64,000 nt of DNA from JADLGL01 sp963667605 (lineage in GTDB: Bacteria > Pseudomonadota > Alphaproteobacteria > Rhizobiales > Kaistiaceae), in NCBI GenBank assembly GCA_963667605.2, contig CAXXUZ010000003.1, forward strand, positions 434,001 to 498,000, given 5' to 3'. A program made the position numbers and the translations under genes. Within the stretch, counting starts at the first letter, position 1. Each line of letters starts with the position of its first letter. Shown piece by piece: positions 43,386 through 52,684 of the stretch. The notes under the pieces are model-generated. The model was not told the origin of the DNA. It saw nothing but the letters and a program-made list of their open reading frames with translations, and did no database searches.

Positions 43386-43652
43386 CGGCCAGAAAAGCCC
43401 TAGGAACCGGTCCGGCTCGTACGGCGTTGCGCCTTTCGCAAGCTGCGGCTGCTGGATCGCGGCGACTGGTCCGGCAAATCCGGTGCTTTCGCTCGATCCG
43501 AACCCCGGAAAGATCATGATATGGCAGCCCTCGCTGCGAGGCCCGCTCCTTGCTACGGCTATCGCTCCTTGGAGTGAGATGATCTTTTCCATCGTGGCCC
43601 CTGCCTCGCAGTAATCGAGTCGCTTTTCGAGCCTGGCGGTGGCGATTAAGAA

Positions 43653-44837
43653 TTGCGCAAGGTTAACAGTCCGCTAACGAATTGGGGACATTTTCAGTCG
43701 GCACCAACTCGACATCAGCAGCTTTCCGTTCAATTGAAGCATCACACAGCATCGGACGATTTGCTGGCGCTAGCGCGAGCGCGGCCAGAAGATCGCGATG
43801 GCACGTTGCTGCGAGCCACGACCGCTTTCTTTTGCCAGGAGCTGATGCACAATCGCGACGCAATCCGCCGCTTTGAGCAGCTCGCCATTCACCTGCTTCC
43901 AAAGATCTCCGACAATGATCGCGCCTATGTCGCTTCGCTGCTATGCGGACGGGACGACGCACCGCCAGCGGTGATACGGCAGCTGGCCCGTGATGCAATC
44001 GAAATAGCCGGTCCTATCCTGCTCCGTTCGCCGGTGCTGACAACCATCGATCTGTTGGGCGCTATCGCAGCGACCGGCCGGGATCATCATCGGTTGATCG
44101 CCGGACGTACCGATCTCGGCGCCGATGTGTTGCGGGCGTTGGCGATAGCCAGAAAAAAGAACGATGTCGCGGACGAGGGCTCGTCGCGGATTACAGACGG
44201 AGCCGGGCTGGAAGCAGACCAAGCGATCGAAAATGCACCAGCCGAGATGATAACCGAAATGGCATCCTCGCAGCCCGCCGGCGCCGAGTTCTCGGAGTTC
44301 CTGGAGGCTACCAGTGAACGCCGCTTGCAACTGCTGGGCGAGGCGTCGGCCCGTCGGTGGCGGGCGCCAAAGGGTATCCTCGGCCGAGGGCCAGACCGAA
44401 TGCTGCGTCAGACTTTTGCGGCGGCTGAGATCGTTATTTCGGCACGCAGGCACGACAGGGTCGGTCTTCTCAGGGCCTTCTCCCAAGCGCTCGAGATCAG
44501 CACTGATGTCGTCGCCCGTATGGTGGACGATCCGTCTGGCGAGCCGTTGGTACTATTGACCAAGGCGGCGGGCCTTGGCGACGCCGACGGCCGGACCGTC
44601 CTTCTCCTTGCCAATAAGGAAATCGGCGAATCAGTCGATGCCTTCTTCCGCTTGGCGGACCTGTACGCCTCGCTCGAACCGGCCACGGCCGAAGCCTTCA
44701 TCGAGGCTTGGCGACGGCCTCCCCCGGGACGGCGTACCACTCATGTCCCGGTGTTCGTCGAAGCCACCGGGAGGAGCAGCCCGAACTCGGTCGAGCAGGA
44801 GCGGCACGACCAGCGCCGGGTGCAAAACCGCCAGTGA
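43653..44837 (+). CDS. DUF2336 domain protein
   Basis: The 394-residue protein is helical, with FCQELMHNRDAIRRFEQLAIHLLPKI and IAGPILLRSPVLTTIDLLGAI, as in DUF2336, an alphaproteobacterial family of HEAT-like helical repeats of unknown function. The only start codons near the 5' end are TTG, so the precise start is uncertain; residues 1-34 are weakly conserved. The C-terminus is polar. The preceding 267 bases (43386-43652) hold no recognisable gene. Confidence 0.75.
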   Translation: MRKVNSPLTNWGHFQSAPTRHQQLSVQLKHHTASDDLLALARARPEDRDGTLLRATTAFFCQELMHNRDAIRRFEQLAIHLLPKISDNDRAYVASLLCGRDDAPPAVIRQLARDAIEIAGPILLRSPVLTTIDLLGAIAATGRDHHRLIAGRTDLGADVLRALAIARKKNDVADEGSSRITDGAGLEADQAIENAPAEMITEMASSQPAGAEFSEFLEATSERRLQLLGEASARRWRAPKGILGRGPDRMLRQTFAAAEIVISARRHDRVGLLRAFSQALEISTDVVARMVDDPSGEPLVLLTKAAGLGDADGRTVLLLANKEIGESVDAFFRLADLYASLEPATAEAFIEAWRRPPPGRRTTHVPVFVEATGRSSPNSVEQERHDQRRVQNRQ

Positions 44838-44842
44838 GCCGA

Positions 44843-45187
44843 TCAAGCAGGAACGAGATCGAGAAAGCAGCGTCCCTCGGGATCCTCGATCGCCACGATC
44901 CAGATGTCGGGATCGAACTTCGCCTCTCGCTCCAGCCGAGAATCGACCTCCGCAGGCGGAAGACGGTCGGCGATGATTTGGAACAGCCTGTCTTGCGGAC
45001 GGTCGTCTTCGGCAAACGCGGTTTGAGGCGCTGGGCCATAAAGATCGATCGTATCGTCGAGCCGATCGACGAGAAAGAAGATCGCCCCAGCTTCATCGGC
45101 ACCGTGGCGTATGACCGCAGCGCTAGCGCCTTCGATGAAGCAAAGTTTGATTTTGGCGCTGACGAACAGAGCCGATGCCAGCCGCAT
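44843..45187 (-). CDS. DUF1491 family protein
   Basis: The 114-residue protein (MRLASALFVSAKIKLCFIEGASAAVIRHGADEAGAIFFLVDRLD..., then DPDIWIVAIEDPEGRCFLDLVPA) is a clear DUF1491 match: VIRHGADEAGAIFF is its hallmark. The family is nearly confined to alphaproteobacteria and uncharacterised. The start lies three bases after the peptidoglycan-binding gene's stop, so the two are co-transcribed. Confidence 0.85.
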   Translation of the reverse strand: MRLASALFVSAKIKLCFIEGASAAVIRHGADEAGAIFFLVDRLDDTIDLYGPAPQTAFAEDDRPQDRLFQIIADRLPPAEVDSRLEREAKFDPDIWIVAIEDPEGRCFLDLVPA

Positions 45188-45190
45188 CGC

Positions 45191-45910
45191 CTAAAACGGC
45201 TCCAGAGCGCCGATCGCTACCATCCTATCGATCAATTGCTGATCGACCTCGCCGGTGGGGGCGAGGCCGTATTCGAGCTGGAAATCACGAATTGCGGCGA
45301 TGGTTTCCGCCGACATCCGGCCGTTCGGGGTCACCGGGCCATAGCCGCTTTGATTGAGCGCCGTCTGGATCGTTAGCAGGCGCGCTTCCTCGGTCGGAAA
45401 GACGATCGCTGGGCTTGCCGCTTCGGCTGCCATCGCCCGCAATTGCGACAGCAATTCGTCGCTAATCTCACCCGTCACCGCGAGGCCCCAATCGGCCTGG
45501 TAGGCTTCGATCGCGCGCTGGGTTCGGGTACCGAACAAGCCATCGACCACACCTGGATCATAACCCTGAGCCGCCAGGCGTTGCTGAATCTCGACCACCG
45601 TCACTGAAGCCGCCGTCGCCTCGATCTGGGGCGTTGCCACCGCCGCAATCTGAACCAGACGTCCGATCTCGTCGACTGGCTCCCGCGCAGCTGGCTGGAG
45701 CTCGACGGCCGCCGGATCGGCGGCTACAGGCAGTGCGGCAACGGCGAGCGGCTCCTCAGCTCCCTCGGTGGCAAAGAAGGGCGACGGGTGATCGCCCGCT
45801 TGGAAGAACGCGGCATTGCCCACGATCACCGCGGCAGCAACAAGGATCAGCAACGCCGCCGCCGTCCTGCCGGGGTGGCGAAGAATGCTCGTGATCGTGC
45901 GACCCATCAT
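45191..45910 (-). CDS. Membrane-anchored peptidoglycan-binding protein
   Basis: The 239-residue protein starts with two ATG codons at 45910/45907 and has one membrane anchor (AALLILVAAAVIVGNAAFF) and two PG_binding_1 repeats: VVEIQQRLAAQGYDPGVVDGLFGTRTQRAIEAYQ and LTIQTALNQSGYGPVTPNGRMSAETIAAIRDFQ. Such proteins hold cell wall chains in the periplasm; no enzyme domain is attached. Upstream is the truncated PAS kinase; downstream DUF1491, a layout common in Hyphomicrobiales. Confidence 0.87.
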   Translation of the reverse strand: MMGRTITSILRHPGRTAAALLILVAAAVIVGNAAFFQAGDHPSPFFATEGAEEPLAVAALPVAADPAAVELQPAAREPVDEIGRLVQIAAVATPQIEATAASVTVVEIQQRLAAQGYDPGVVDGLFGTRTQRAIEAYQADWGLAVTGEISDELLSQLRAMAAEAASPAIVFPTEEARLLTIQTALNQSGYGPVTPNGRMSAETIAAIRDFQLEYGLAPTGEVDQQLIDRMVAIGALEPF

Positions 45911-45968
45911 GCCCTTGCAGTCTAATACTTCGACATAGCCGAATTCTTCACCAGAATCCGTGATCCAT

Positions 45969-47258
45969 TCAGGCACTTCTGCGCACCTCGCCCATCCACT
46001 CGGTTGTCGCTGGGTTACGATCCGATATCGGAGGAGCTTCTCTCCCGCCATGGTCAGCCTGACCGAGAAGATCGTCGAGGGCCTCGCGCAAATGCTTCCC
46101 CGCACCGCGAATCAGCCTGGCGTAATCCCGCCAATCATCGCTCTCGGGCTTGGTCAGTTTCTCATCGGCAAGAAGCTCGGAGAAGCCGATGATCGACTGG
46201 AGCGGCGCCTCTAGCTCGTGGCGTCGCTGAGCCAGGTCTTGTCGGTGAGCAGCAATCTCCGCCTCGGCACGCGCCAACGCAAAGGCAAGCTGGTCGACCT
46301 TTGCCTTGTGTCGCGAGACGTCGCGAGTGACGCCGATGACGGCGCCGCGCTCGGACCCAGGGTGAAGCAGCGGACTGAAACTCAACTCCGCAGAAATCCA
46401 TTCGTTCCGGCCGTCGTGATTCTGCCGTTGCAGTCGGCAGGTGAGCGCAGCTCTCACTCCAGTCGACGAGACGTCTTCGAGCGCAGCGTCAAATCGAACT
46501 CTATCTTCAATGTGTACCCGGTCGGCCAGCCCGCGACCGTTCAATGCTTCCGGAGCGACGCCGAACAACTCGCTCGCGGCGCTCGAAGACCACAGCACAC
46601 CGCCGTCCTGGGAATGGCAGGTGATAAGATCGCTGCTCTGGTCCAGCAATTGCCGGTCCGACCGAAGCCCCTGGGCCGCCGAGGGCGCGGTACCGGCGAT
46701 CGGGCCGGGCCACAGCGCAACAAGGACAGTAGCGGCTGCCACGAGGATAGCGCTGCTCAGCCCGAATTCGGCCGGCGAGGCTTCCGCTGCGGCGCCGATC
46801 CACTCTAGACCTGCACAAATGCCGAGGCCCGCCAAAGCCCCTGCCATGGCGATCTTGGCGGCGGGTTGGTCGGCCATGACTCGCGCTGCGAGCGGCACGA
46901 ATACGAACAGCACAATCATCGGCGAGCGAACCCCGCCGGTCATGAGGCAGCCCCAAACGACCAAGCCAATGAGCGCAAAGCTCGACAAAAGCTGGCCAGC
47001 CCGCAGCCGGCCCGTTCGTAAAACGAAGACGGCAATCGCCAAGGGCGAGAGCAGCCAGACGAAAATAACCGAGGTTGAGCTCGATCCGGGTGCGCCAAGC
47101 GCTAGCCAGACCGGAAAGGCGACAAGACCAATCACACCCAAGGTTAGCTGGCCGACAAGAAAGCGCAGATGACGATCGGCTTCGGCCCGATCCGTGGCGA
47201 TCTCGCCGGCTAGTTGTCCTTCCAGGACGCGCCGCAGCGGCTTAGCGATTGGATTCAT
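45969..47258 (-). CDS. Membrane PAS protein with HisKA but no ATPase domain
   Basis: The 429-residue protein has about five membrane segments (40-185), a PAS domain (about 205-315, with LITCHSQDGGVLWSSSAASELFG) and a HisKA helix pair with H347 in RRHELEAPLQSIIGFSELL. The HATPase_c domain (N, G1 and G2 boxes) that normally follows is absent: the frame stops 82 residues after H347 and the next gene starts 58 bases later. It could still dimerise and accept phosphate from another kinase, or be a truncated remnant. Confidence 0.8.
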   Translation of the reverse strand: MNPIAKPLRRVLEGQLAGEIATDRAEADRHLRFLVGQLTLGVIGLVAFPVWLALGAPGSSSTSVIFVWLLSPLAIAVFVLRTGRLRAGQLLSSFALIGLVVWGCLMTGGVRSPMIVLFVFVPLAARVMADQPAAKIAMAGALAGLGICAGLEWIGAAAEASPAEFGLSSAILVAAATVLVALWPGPIAGTAPSAAQGLRSDRQLLDQSSDLITCHSQDGGVLWSSSAASELFGVAPEALNGRGLADRVHIEDRVRFDAALEDVSSTGVRAALTCRLQRQNHDGRNEWISAELSFSPLLHPGSERGAVIGVTRDVSRHKAKVDQLAFALARAEAEIAAHRQDLAQRRHELEAPLQSIIGFSELLADEKLTKPESDDWRDYARLIRGAGKHLREALDDLLGQADHGGREAPPISDRNPATTEWMGEVRRSA

Positions 47259-47580
47259 GTGTGCCGGTCGTAGGTGCCCTGGACAACGCTGCGATCGATG
47301 TCGCCGGAGGACGCTGCCAGGAGCGCCTTAAGGGAAGGCTAAGGCCAAGGTCGATAGCGATAGCGGACGAGGCCGGTGAACGGCCAAGCATCGGGAAACA
47401 ACGTTTCTTAGTTAGTAAAGCGTTACCTTGGCAGCCACCCAAAGGCGTTTTTTGCCATGGAATCACCACCTTACGGATTGTTAGGGATGATTCGAATTTT
47501 AGCAAAAAGCTGAACGTCGCTTTCAAACGTCTCCGCTAGCTTGGCCATTGTTGAATTCCTGCCAGGCGGACAAGTCAGCT
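47259..47580. other. 322-base divergent promoter region
   Basis: This gap separates the leftward PAS gene and the rightward DUF5330 gene. No ORF of note is seen. It holds two AT-rich patches (47400-47430 and 47475-47510), including GTAA-N4-TTAC at about 47415, which could be operator or promoter parts. No family was matched. Confidence 0.5.
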
Positions 47581-47934
47581 ATGCGATTCCTTTTTCGTGT
47601 TGCCTTTTGGCTAACGGTGATCGTTCTGCTGCTACCGTCCGATCCCGATGGTGGACCGGACGCCCCACAGGTGACGTTGGTGCAGGCGCTGGACGCGGTT
47701 CGCGCGACGATCAGCGATCTATCCCAGTTTTGCATCCGAAACCCCGAGCTATGCGAAACCGGCGAGGCAGTCATTCAGGTCGTCGCCGACAAGGCGCGGT
47801 ACGGCGTCGAGCAGATCCAGGCCTATCTCGATCGCAACGGCGGCCAGAATACCCTCACCGCGGAAGACACCGATGCGCCGTTGCAAGGCGTCGTCAGCGG
47901 ACCGATGGTGGCGGATGATCGTATCGGCGACTAG
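47581..47934 (+). CDS. DUF5330 family small membrane-anchored protein
   Basis: The 117-residue protein from ATG at 47581 has an N-terminal anchor (MRFLFRVAFWLTVIVLLLPS) and the conserved pattern LVQALDAVRATISDLSQFCIRNPELCETG...AKYGVEQI-like, the DUF5330 signature with two cysteines. The family is restricted to Hyphomicrobiales and uncharacterised. An upstream in-frame start adds 11 residues and is less likely. It lies 32 bases before sufE. Confidence 0.82.
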   Translation: MRFLFRVAFWLTVIVLLLPSDPDGGPDAPQVTLVQALDAVRATISDLSQFCIRNPELCETGEAVIQVVADKARYGVEQIQAYLDRNGGQNTLTAEDTDAPLQGVVSGPMVADDRIGD

Positions 47935-47965
47935 CCAGCTTCTCAGAAGAGACATCGTTTCAACA

Positions 47966-48442
47966 ATGGCCGGCGCAACACTATATATCGGTCACACTGC
48001 CATCGGGGATTTCCGGGTGACCTTTGATCAGATCCGTGATGACTTCGCTTATCTCGATGAGTGGGAAGACCGCTACCGCTATCTGATCGAGCTGGGACGA
48101 AAGCTGGAACCGCTGCCGGAATCCAAGCGTTCCAATCAAAACAAGGTGCGGGGATGCGCAAGCCAGGTTTGGCTGTGGAGCCGCCGTGCCGACGAGGACC
48201 GGTCGCGGTTTCGTTTTGTCGGCGACAGCGACGCATATATCGTATGCGGCTTGATCGCGGTGCTGATCGCGCTGTTTGACGATCGTACTGCCGAGGAGAT
48301 CAAGGCGATCGATACCGAGGCCAACTTCGCCGAGCTTGGTCTCGCCGAGCATCTTTCGGCGCAGCGCTCCAATGGCCTCAGAGCTATGGTGAAACGCATC
48401 AAGGCAGACGCGGACGCTGCCTTTGTCGGCGCGGCCACCTAA
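47966..48442 (+). CDS. sufE: Cysteine desulfuration protein SufE
   Basis: The 158-residue protein has the SufE domain: FDQIRDDFAYLDEWEDRYRYLIELGRKL, then the active cysteine in VRGCASQVWLW. SufE accepts persulfide sulfur from the SufS desulfurase for iron-sulfur cluster assembly. The suf operon itself is not in this window; a separate sufE is usual in alphaproteobacteria. The ATG at 47966 is the best start, though the family core begins only about 12 residues later. Confidence 0.93.
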   Translation: MAGATLYIGHTAIGDFRVTFDQIRDDFAYLDEWEDRYRYLIELGRKLEPLPESKRSNQNKVRGCASQVWLWSRRADEDRSRFRFVGDSDAYIVCGLIAVLIALFDDRTAEEIKAIDTEANFAELGLAEHLSAQRSNGLRAMVKRIKADADAAFVGAAT

Positions 48443-48458
48443 TCAAACATCGACAGGA

Positions 48459-48488
48459 GCGGCCTCCCGGAAGACGCCGGGAAGCCGC
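48459..48488. terminator. Hairpin between convergent sufE and mucR
   Basis: GCGGCCTCCCGG (48459-48470) can pair with CCGGGAAGCCGC (48477-48488) across a six-base loop, with a single mismatch. The 12-base GC stem lies between two converging genes, so it may serve both as terminator. Neither side has a long T run. Confidence 0.55.
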
Positions 48489-48503
48489 GCCGAGATTGTC
48501 CTG

Positions 48504-48917
48504 CTAACGGCGACGACGACGGCGCTGGCCGAGCCCCATCTTCTTGGCGAGCGCTGAGCGAGCTGCGGCGTAGTTGGGGGCAACCATCGGATAATCCGGC
48601 GCCAGCCCCCATTTCTCGCGGTACTCTTCCGGAGAGAGATCATAGTGAGTCCGCAGATGGCGCTTCAGCGATTTGAACTTCTTCCCGTCCTCAAGGCAGA
48701 TAATATAGTCAGCAAAAATCGAGCGTTTCGGATTTACGGCTGGCTTCAACGGCTCCGGCTCTGGAGCGTTAAGGCCGGCATGGGTCCGCACCAGCGCCTC
48801 GTGCACTTCGGCGATCAGACCGGGGAGGTCCGGGGCCGCTACGGAATTGTTGGCGACATAGGCCGACACGATATCTGCAGCTAGGTCAATCAAGTCAGTT
48901 GCGACGTTTTCTTCCAT
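48504..48917 (-). CDS. mucR: MucR-family transcriptional regulator
   Basis: A 137-residue protein of the Ros/MucR zinc-finger family. The DNA-binding domain shows CLEDGKKFKSLKRHLRTHYDLSPEEYREKWGL (Cys and two His zinc ligands) and DYPMVAPNYAAARS; the N-terminus contains the DLAADIVSAYVANN oligomerisation segment. MucR is a heterochromatin-like silencer of AT-rich, often horizontally acquired genes and controls exopolysaccharide and cell-cycle genes. The ATG at 48917 gives the family's start; 338 bases upstream are non-coding. Confidence 0.94.
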   Translation of the reverse strand: MEENVATDLIDLAADIVSAYVANNSVAAPDLPGLIAEVHEALVRTHAGLNAPEPEPLKPAVNPKRSIFADYIICLEDGKKFKSLKRHLRTHYDLSPEEYREKWGLAPDYPMVAPNYAAARSALAKKMGLGQRRRRRR

Positions 48918-49255
48918 AGGAAAACCACCTTTAGCTTTCAGCTCTGTAATGAGGCCCGGATTTCTGAGGTTCGCAGCAAGAATGTTCTTTGCCGTAACCC
49001 GTTTGCCTCGATCGGAAAGGGCGTTTGCCTCCTCTGATCGGGAATATTGTCGGCCTATACAGTCGTCACAAGGCCAATACAAGAGGCTCCAAGAGTTTTT
49101 TGCGAAAAACGCAATTTGCCGCGCGTCGTAAGTGGGGAAATCGATTGGCTGACGACCGCTCGCAACAAATACAGGATATTTTCCGAGTGGCGAACAGTCT
49201 CAGTTCACCGTGGCACCGATTTCACGTCCAAGTCACAGAGACAATCGTTTCAAAC
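48918..49255. other. 338-base mucR upstream region
   Basis: No gene is seen. The minus strand carries a promoter-like match TTGTAT, 17 bases, TATAGG at about 49075-49048, and a perfect TTGCG-AAAAA-CGCAA inverted repeat at 49100-49114. MucR proteins commonly autoregulate by binding AT-rich sequence upstream. The open frame above the ATG at 48917 lacks family resemblance and was not used. Confidence 0.4.
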
Positions 49256-50941
49256 TCACAAGTAGTAAAGAATAAGATAGGCGGCCAAGAGCAAGGTAGC
49301 CCAGAAAGCCATGATGCCGGTCGGCCAGCTCCTCGCTAGCAACGCGCCTGGACCGGAGATGTGAGTGACGCCCGATAGGAATCGCCCGAGGCCGGATCGC
49401 GCCCCACCCCAACCGCGCCAGCGTCCGAGCCCGCCAAGCAATCGGCCGATCGCAGGCATGAATTTGCGCCACAGCCAATCGGTGTCGAGGGTGATGGTTC
49501 GGGTGCGCGTGAGAAAACCGAGGAGCAAGAAGAAAGCCAGCCCCGAAAACAGCAGCAGCTGCAATTGATAGACAACGTGGGGCGCTGTGTAGGGCACAAA
49601 GTCGGTTGGATAGGGCAGGATCGAGTAGAGTAGCGACGGAACGATGCCGATGATCAGGCACAGCGCCGAGAGAAGCACCATCGCCACGCGCATGCTGGCT
49701 GGGGGATCGGGTGGCCGAAGGCCTGAATCCTTCTGAAAAAACACAAACCAGGGGAATTTGATGCCGGCGTGGAGAAAAACCCCGGCCGACGCTGCCGCCA
49801 GCAAGAACCACAAGACCGCCAGGTGCTCCTGAACCGCTCCTTCGGAGATCATCGACTTCGAGACGAAGCCCGAGGTGAGAGGAAAGGCCGAGATCGACAG
49901 CGCGCCAATGATGCCGCTGATGGTGGTCAACGGCATACTGCGGAAAAGACCGCCGAGCTCGGTACACTTGCTTTTGCCGGTCTGATAAAGGACCGCGCCA
50001 GCCGACATCAACAGCAACGCCTTGTAGATGATGTGGGCGAACGCGTGAGCGGCAGCACCGTTGACCGCCATCTCAGTCCCAATGCCGATCCCCACCAGCA
50101 TGAAGCCAACCTGATTGACGATCGAATAGGCGAGGATCCGCCGTATGTCGTTTTCCAGGATCGCGTACACGATCCCATAGAACACCATGATCACCCCAAG
50201 CCAGATCAGGATGTCCTCACCTGCGAAACCGCGGATCAGAACATAGACAGCAGTCTTGGTGGTGAATGCGGAAAGGAACACCGTTCCCGACCAACTGGCG
50301 CGAGGATAGGCGTCCGGCAGCCACGACGACAATGGTGGCGCGCCGGCATTGAGAACAAACCCGGCAAGGATCAGCCAGCGCGCGAAAGAGTCGCCGGTGA
50401 TAAGGTCGAAGGCGGTGCTGCCGGTGGTTGCGACATGGCCGGCAATCCCGGCCATCAGCAGGACGCCGCCGAACAGATGAATAACGATGTAGCGCTGCGC
50501 TGCCGCCCTTGCGCCGGTGCCGCCGGCCAACACCACCAGCGTCGAGGCGACCGCCATCATCTCCCAGAACACGAAGACGGTGATCAGATCGCCGGCGAAG
50601 ATCACGCCGATCGAAGCGCCAGCATAGACCAGCGCCGCAGCCAGCTCGGCGGTGCGCCCCTGACGGAGCGCGAATAGACCGCCAGCAAAGCCGACAATCG
50701 CAAACACGGTAGCGAATAGCTGGCTCAATGTATCGACGCGGACTGGCGTTAGCTCCAAACCGAGCCAGATAACGGACACCCCCTGCCCTTCCGGCAGCAG
50801 CCAAATCCAGGCCAGCAACGCCAAGGGCGTGAGCAACAGGACCGCCGAACGAATGACGCCGCGGGCGGCGGGAAGCACAACTCCGGCGAGGATCAGGAGA
50901 AGACCTGGTGGAAGCGAGGCAATCCACGCGTCAGCGATCAT
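49256..50941 (-). CDS. Mrp-type Na+/H+ antiporter subunit D, third paralogue
   Basis: A 561-residue membrane protein of the NuoL/M/N-like antiporter family with about 14 spans. The key ion-pathway residues are visible: E in FVFWEMMAVAST, K in AFTTKTAVYVLIRG and K in AHAFAHIIYKALLL. The C-terminus adds a long tail with two more hydrophobic segments (LSGLAFFLLLGFL and IMAFWATLLLAAYLIL). The start at 50941 overlaps the preceding small gene by 11 bases. It is the last gene of the operon. Confidence 0.87.
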   Translation of the reverse strand: MIADAWIASLPPGLLLILAGVVLPAARGVIRSAVLLLTPLALLAWIWLLPEGQGVSVIWLGLELTPVRVDTLSQLFATVFAIVGFAGGLFALRQGRTAELAAALVYAGASIGVIFAGDLITVFVFWEMMAVASTLVVLAGGTGARAAAQRYIVIHLFGGVLLMAGIAGHVATTGSTAFDLITGDSFARWLILAGFVLNAGAPPLSSWLPDAYPRASWSGTVFLSAFTTKTAVYVLIRGFAGEDILIWLGVIMVFYGIVYAILENDIRRILAYSIVNQVGFMLVGIGIGTEMAVNGAAAHAFAHIIYKALLLMSAGAVLYQTGKSKCTELGGLFRSMPLTTISGIIGALSISAFPLTSGFVSKSMISEGAVQEHLAVLWFLLAAASAGVFLHAGIKFPWFVFFQKDSGLRPPDPPASMRVAMVLLSALCLIIGIVPSLLYSILPYPTDFVPYTAPHVVYQLQLLLFSGLAFFLLLGFLTRTRTITLDTDWLWRKFMPAIGRLLGGLGRWRGWGGARSGLGRFLSGVTHISGPGALLARSWPTGIMAFWATLLLAAYLILYYL

Positions 50942-51212
50942 AATAACTGTCCCGCCGTTTGAGGATGCGGCCCAAGGCAAGCGAACCGAACACCAGTATC
51001 AAGCAGCTCAAAAAGCCGAACCAGGCACCGAAGGCGATCGTTCCTTCAATTTCGAATTCGGCGTGATGATCGATGAGGAGATCAGGGACCAAGGTCAGGC
51101 CAAGGACGATCGCGAAGCCAATCCACAGCACTGCGATTGTGCGAGGCCGAACGAGCCAATGGTCATGATCCGGGGGCAATGGTTTCTCCACCCCGGCCTT
51201 TGGATCGGACAT
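50931..51212 (-). CDS. Small two-span membrane protein in the Mrp operon
   Basis: The 93-residue protein starts MSDPKAGVEKPLPPDHDHW and has two membrane segments (LWIGFAIVLGLTLVPDLLI and FGAWFGFLSCLILVFGSLALG). It overlaps the subunit D gene upstream by one base and the one downstream by 11, so it is part of the operon. I recognise no Mrp subunit family and suggest an accessory role only from its position. Confidence 0.7.
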   Translation of the reverse strand: MSDPKAGVEKPLPPDHDHWLVRPRTIAVLWIGFAIVLGLTLVPDLLIDHHAEFEIEGTIAFGAWFGFLSCLILVFGSLALGRILKRRDSYYDR

Positions 51213-52684
51213 CACCAGCCTCCAACAAGTTCGGCAAGGCCGAACGGTATGCCGGGGAAGAAGAACAGGGCAATGGTGCCGAGAGCGGTCGCGGTAAGAG
51301 CTAGAACGATCGGCCATGGTGCCTCGCCATGGTCCAATGTCGGGGACACCCCGTGAGCGACCTCGGGCGAGGAGAGGAAAGCGCGCCAAACGATCGGCAG
51401 AAAATAGCTGGCGTTGAGGATTGTCGAAACGACGATCACTCCAACCGCCACCCAGGATGCAGTGTCCATTGCGCCGGACAGAATGAACCATTTCGACAGA
51501 AAGCCGGCGGTGGGCGGGATGCCAATCATCGAGAACGCGCCAATGGCGAATGCCGTCATCGTCCAGGGCATCCGGCGGCCGATGCCGCGGAGCTGTTTGA
51601 TCTCGGTGGCGTGGGCAGCGGTATAGACCGAGCCAGCGGCGAAGAAGAGCGTGATCTTAGAGATTGCATGCGCGGCAATATGGAGAGCAGCTCCGGTCAC
51701 CGAGATCGGCACCAGGATTGCCGCCGCGAGGATCACATATGAGAGCTGGCTCACCGTCGAAAAGGCGAGCATGCGCTTGATGTTGGTCTGGCGAAGGGCG
51801 ACGAATGACGCCGCGAGAACGGTGAAGCCGGCGGCGTAGATCAGCCATTCTCCGGCCCCGGTCGTCGCCAGCGTGCCGACGCCGAAGACATAGACGATCA
51901 CCTTGACGATCGCGAAGACGCCAGCTTTCACCACTGCCACGGCGTGAAGAAGCGCCGAGACCGGCGTCGGCGCCACCATCGCCGCCGGCAGCCAGAAATG
52001 AACAGGCATCAGCGCCGCCTTGCCAATGCCGAAAACAAACAATCCCAACAACGCCGCAAGGACGAAACTGCTGGCGGTGCCGTCAAGAATACCGCCCTCG
52101 GTGAAATCGAGCGTGCCGGCGAGATATCCGGTGATCGCGATCGCTGGAAGCAGCAGGCCGATTGAGGTCGACATCAGCGTGATCACGTAGGTGCGACCGC
52201 CTTGCATCGCTGCCGGTGTCGCCTTGTGGGCAACCAGCGGATAAGTGGAGAGGGTCAGCGTCTCGTAGAACAGGAACAGAGTGAAGAGGTTGCCGGAAAA
52301 GGCGATCCCCATGGCGCTGGCTATCGCGATTGCGAACAGCACATAAAAGCTGGTCTGTCGCGGCTCGCGATTGCCGCGCATGTAGCCAATCGAATAGACC
52401 GAATTGGCGAGCCATAATGTTCCGGCGACGAGCGCGAACATGGCCCCCAGCGGCTCGATCGCAAAGGCAATATCGAGGCCAGGCACCACCGAACTGACGT
52501 GCAGCCGTGGCCGCGCACCGCCAACAACTTCGCTTGCGAGTGCGACAACGGCGGCCAACACCAGGGCCGAACCGACAAGGGTGATGCCGTCGCGGAGATT
52601 GGGCCAGCAGCGCGCAAGGGGGATCGATGCCGCGGTGATCACCGGCAGCAATAGCGCCGCAAGGAACATCTCGGCCGGGATCAT
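51212..52684 (-). CDS. mnhD: Mrp-type Na+/H+ antiporter subunit D, second paralogue
   Basis: The 490-residue proton-pumping-type membrane protein has the conserved Glu in LFYETLTLSTYPLVAHK, Lys in AVVKAGVFAIVKV, and Lys in AHAISKITLFFAAG, with about 14 spans. All three ion-pathway positions are retained, so it should be active rather than structural. It overlaps the first paralogue by four bases. Confidence 0.9.
   Translation of the reverse strand: MIPAEMFLAALLLPVITAASIPLARCWPNLRDGITLVGSALVLAAVVALASEVVGGARPRLHVSSVVPGLDIAFAIEPLGAMFALVAGTLWLANSVYSIGYMRGNREPRQTSFYVLFAIAIASAMGIAFSGNLFTLFLFYETLTLSTYPLVAHKATPAAMQGGRTYVITLMSTSIGLLLPAIAITGYLAGTLDFTEGGILDGTASSFVLAALLGLFVFGIGKAALMPVHFWLPAAMVAPTPVSALLHAVAVVKAGVFAIVKVIVYVFGVGTLATTGAGEWLIYAAGFTVLAASFVALRQTNIKRMLAFSTVSQLSYVILAAAILVPISVTGAALHIAAHAISKITLFFAAGSVYTAAHATEIKQLRGIGRRMPWTMTAFAIGAFSMIGIPPTAGFLSKWFILSGAMDTASWVAVGVIVVSTILNASYFLPIVWRAFLSSPEVAHGVSPTLDHGEAPWPIVLALTATALGTIALFFFPGIPFGLAELVGGW

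Noticed and set aside
43299..43592. 97-codon minus-strand frame in the gap before DUF2336
   Set aside because: The start looks protein-like (MEKIISLQGAIAVARSG) but the end is antisense to the DUF1254 gene and no family is recognised.
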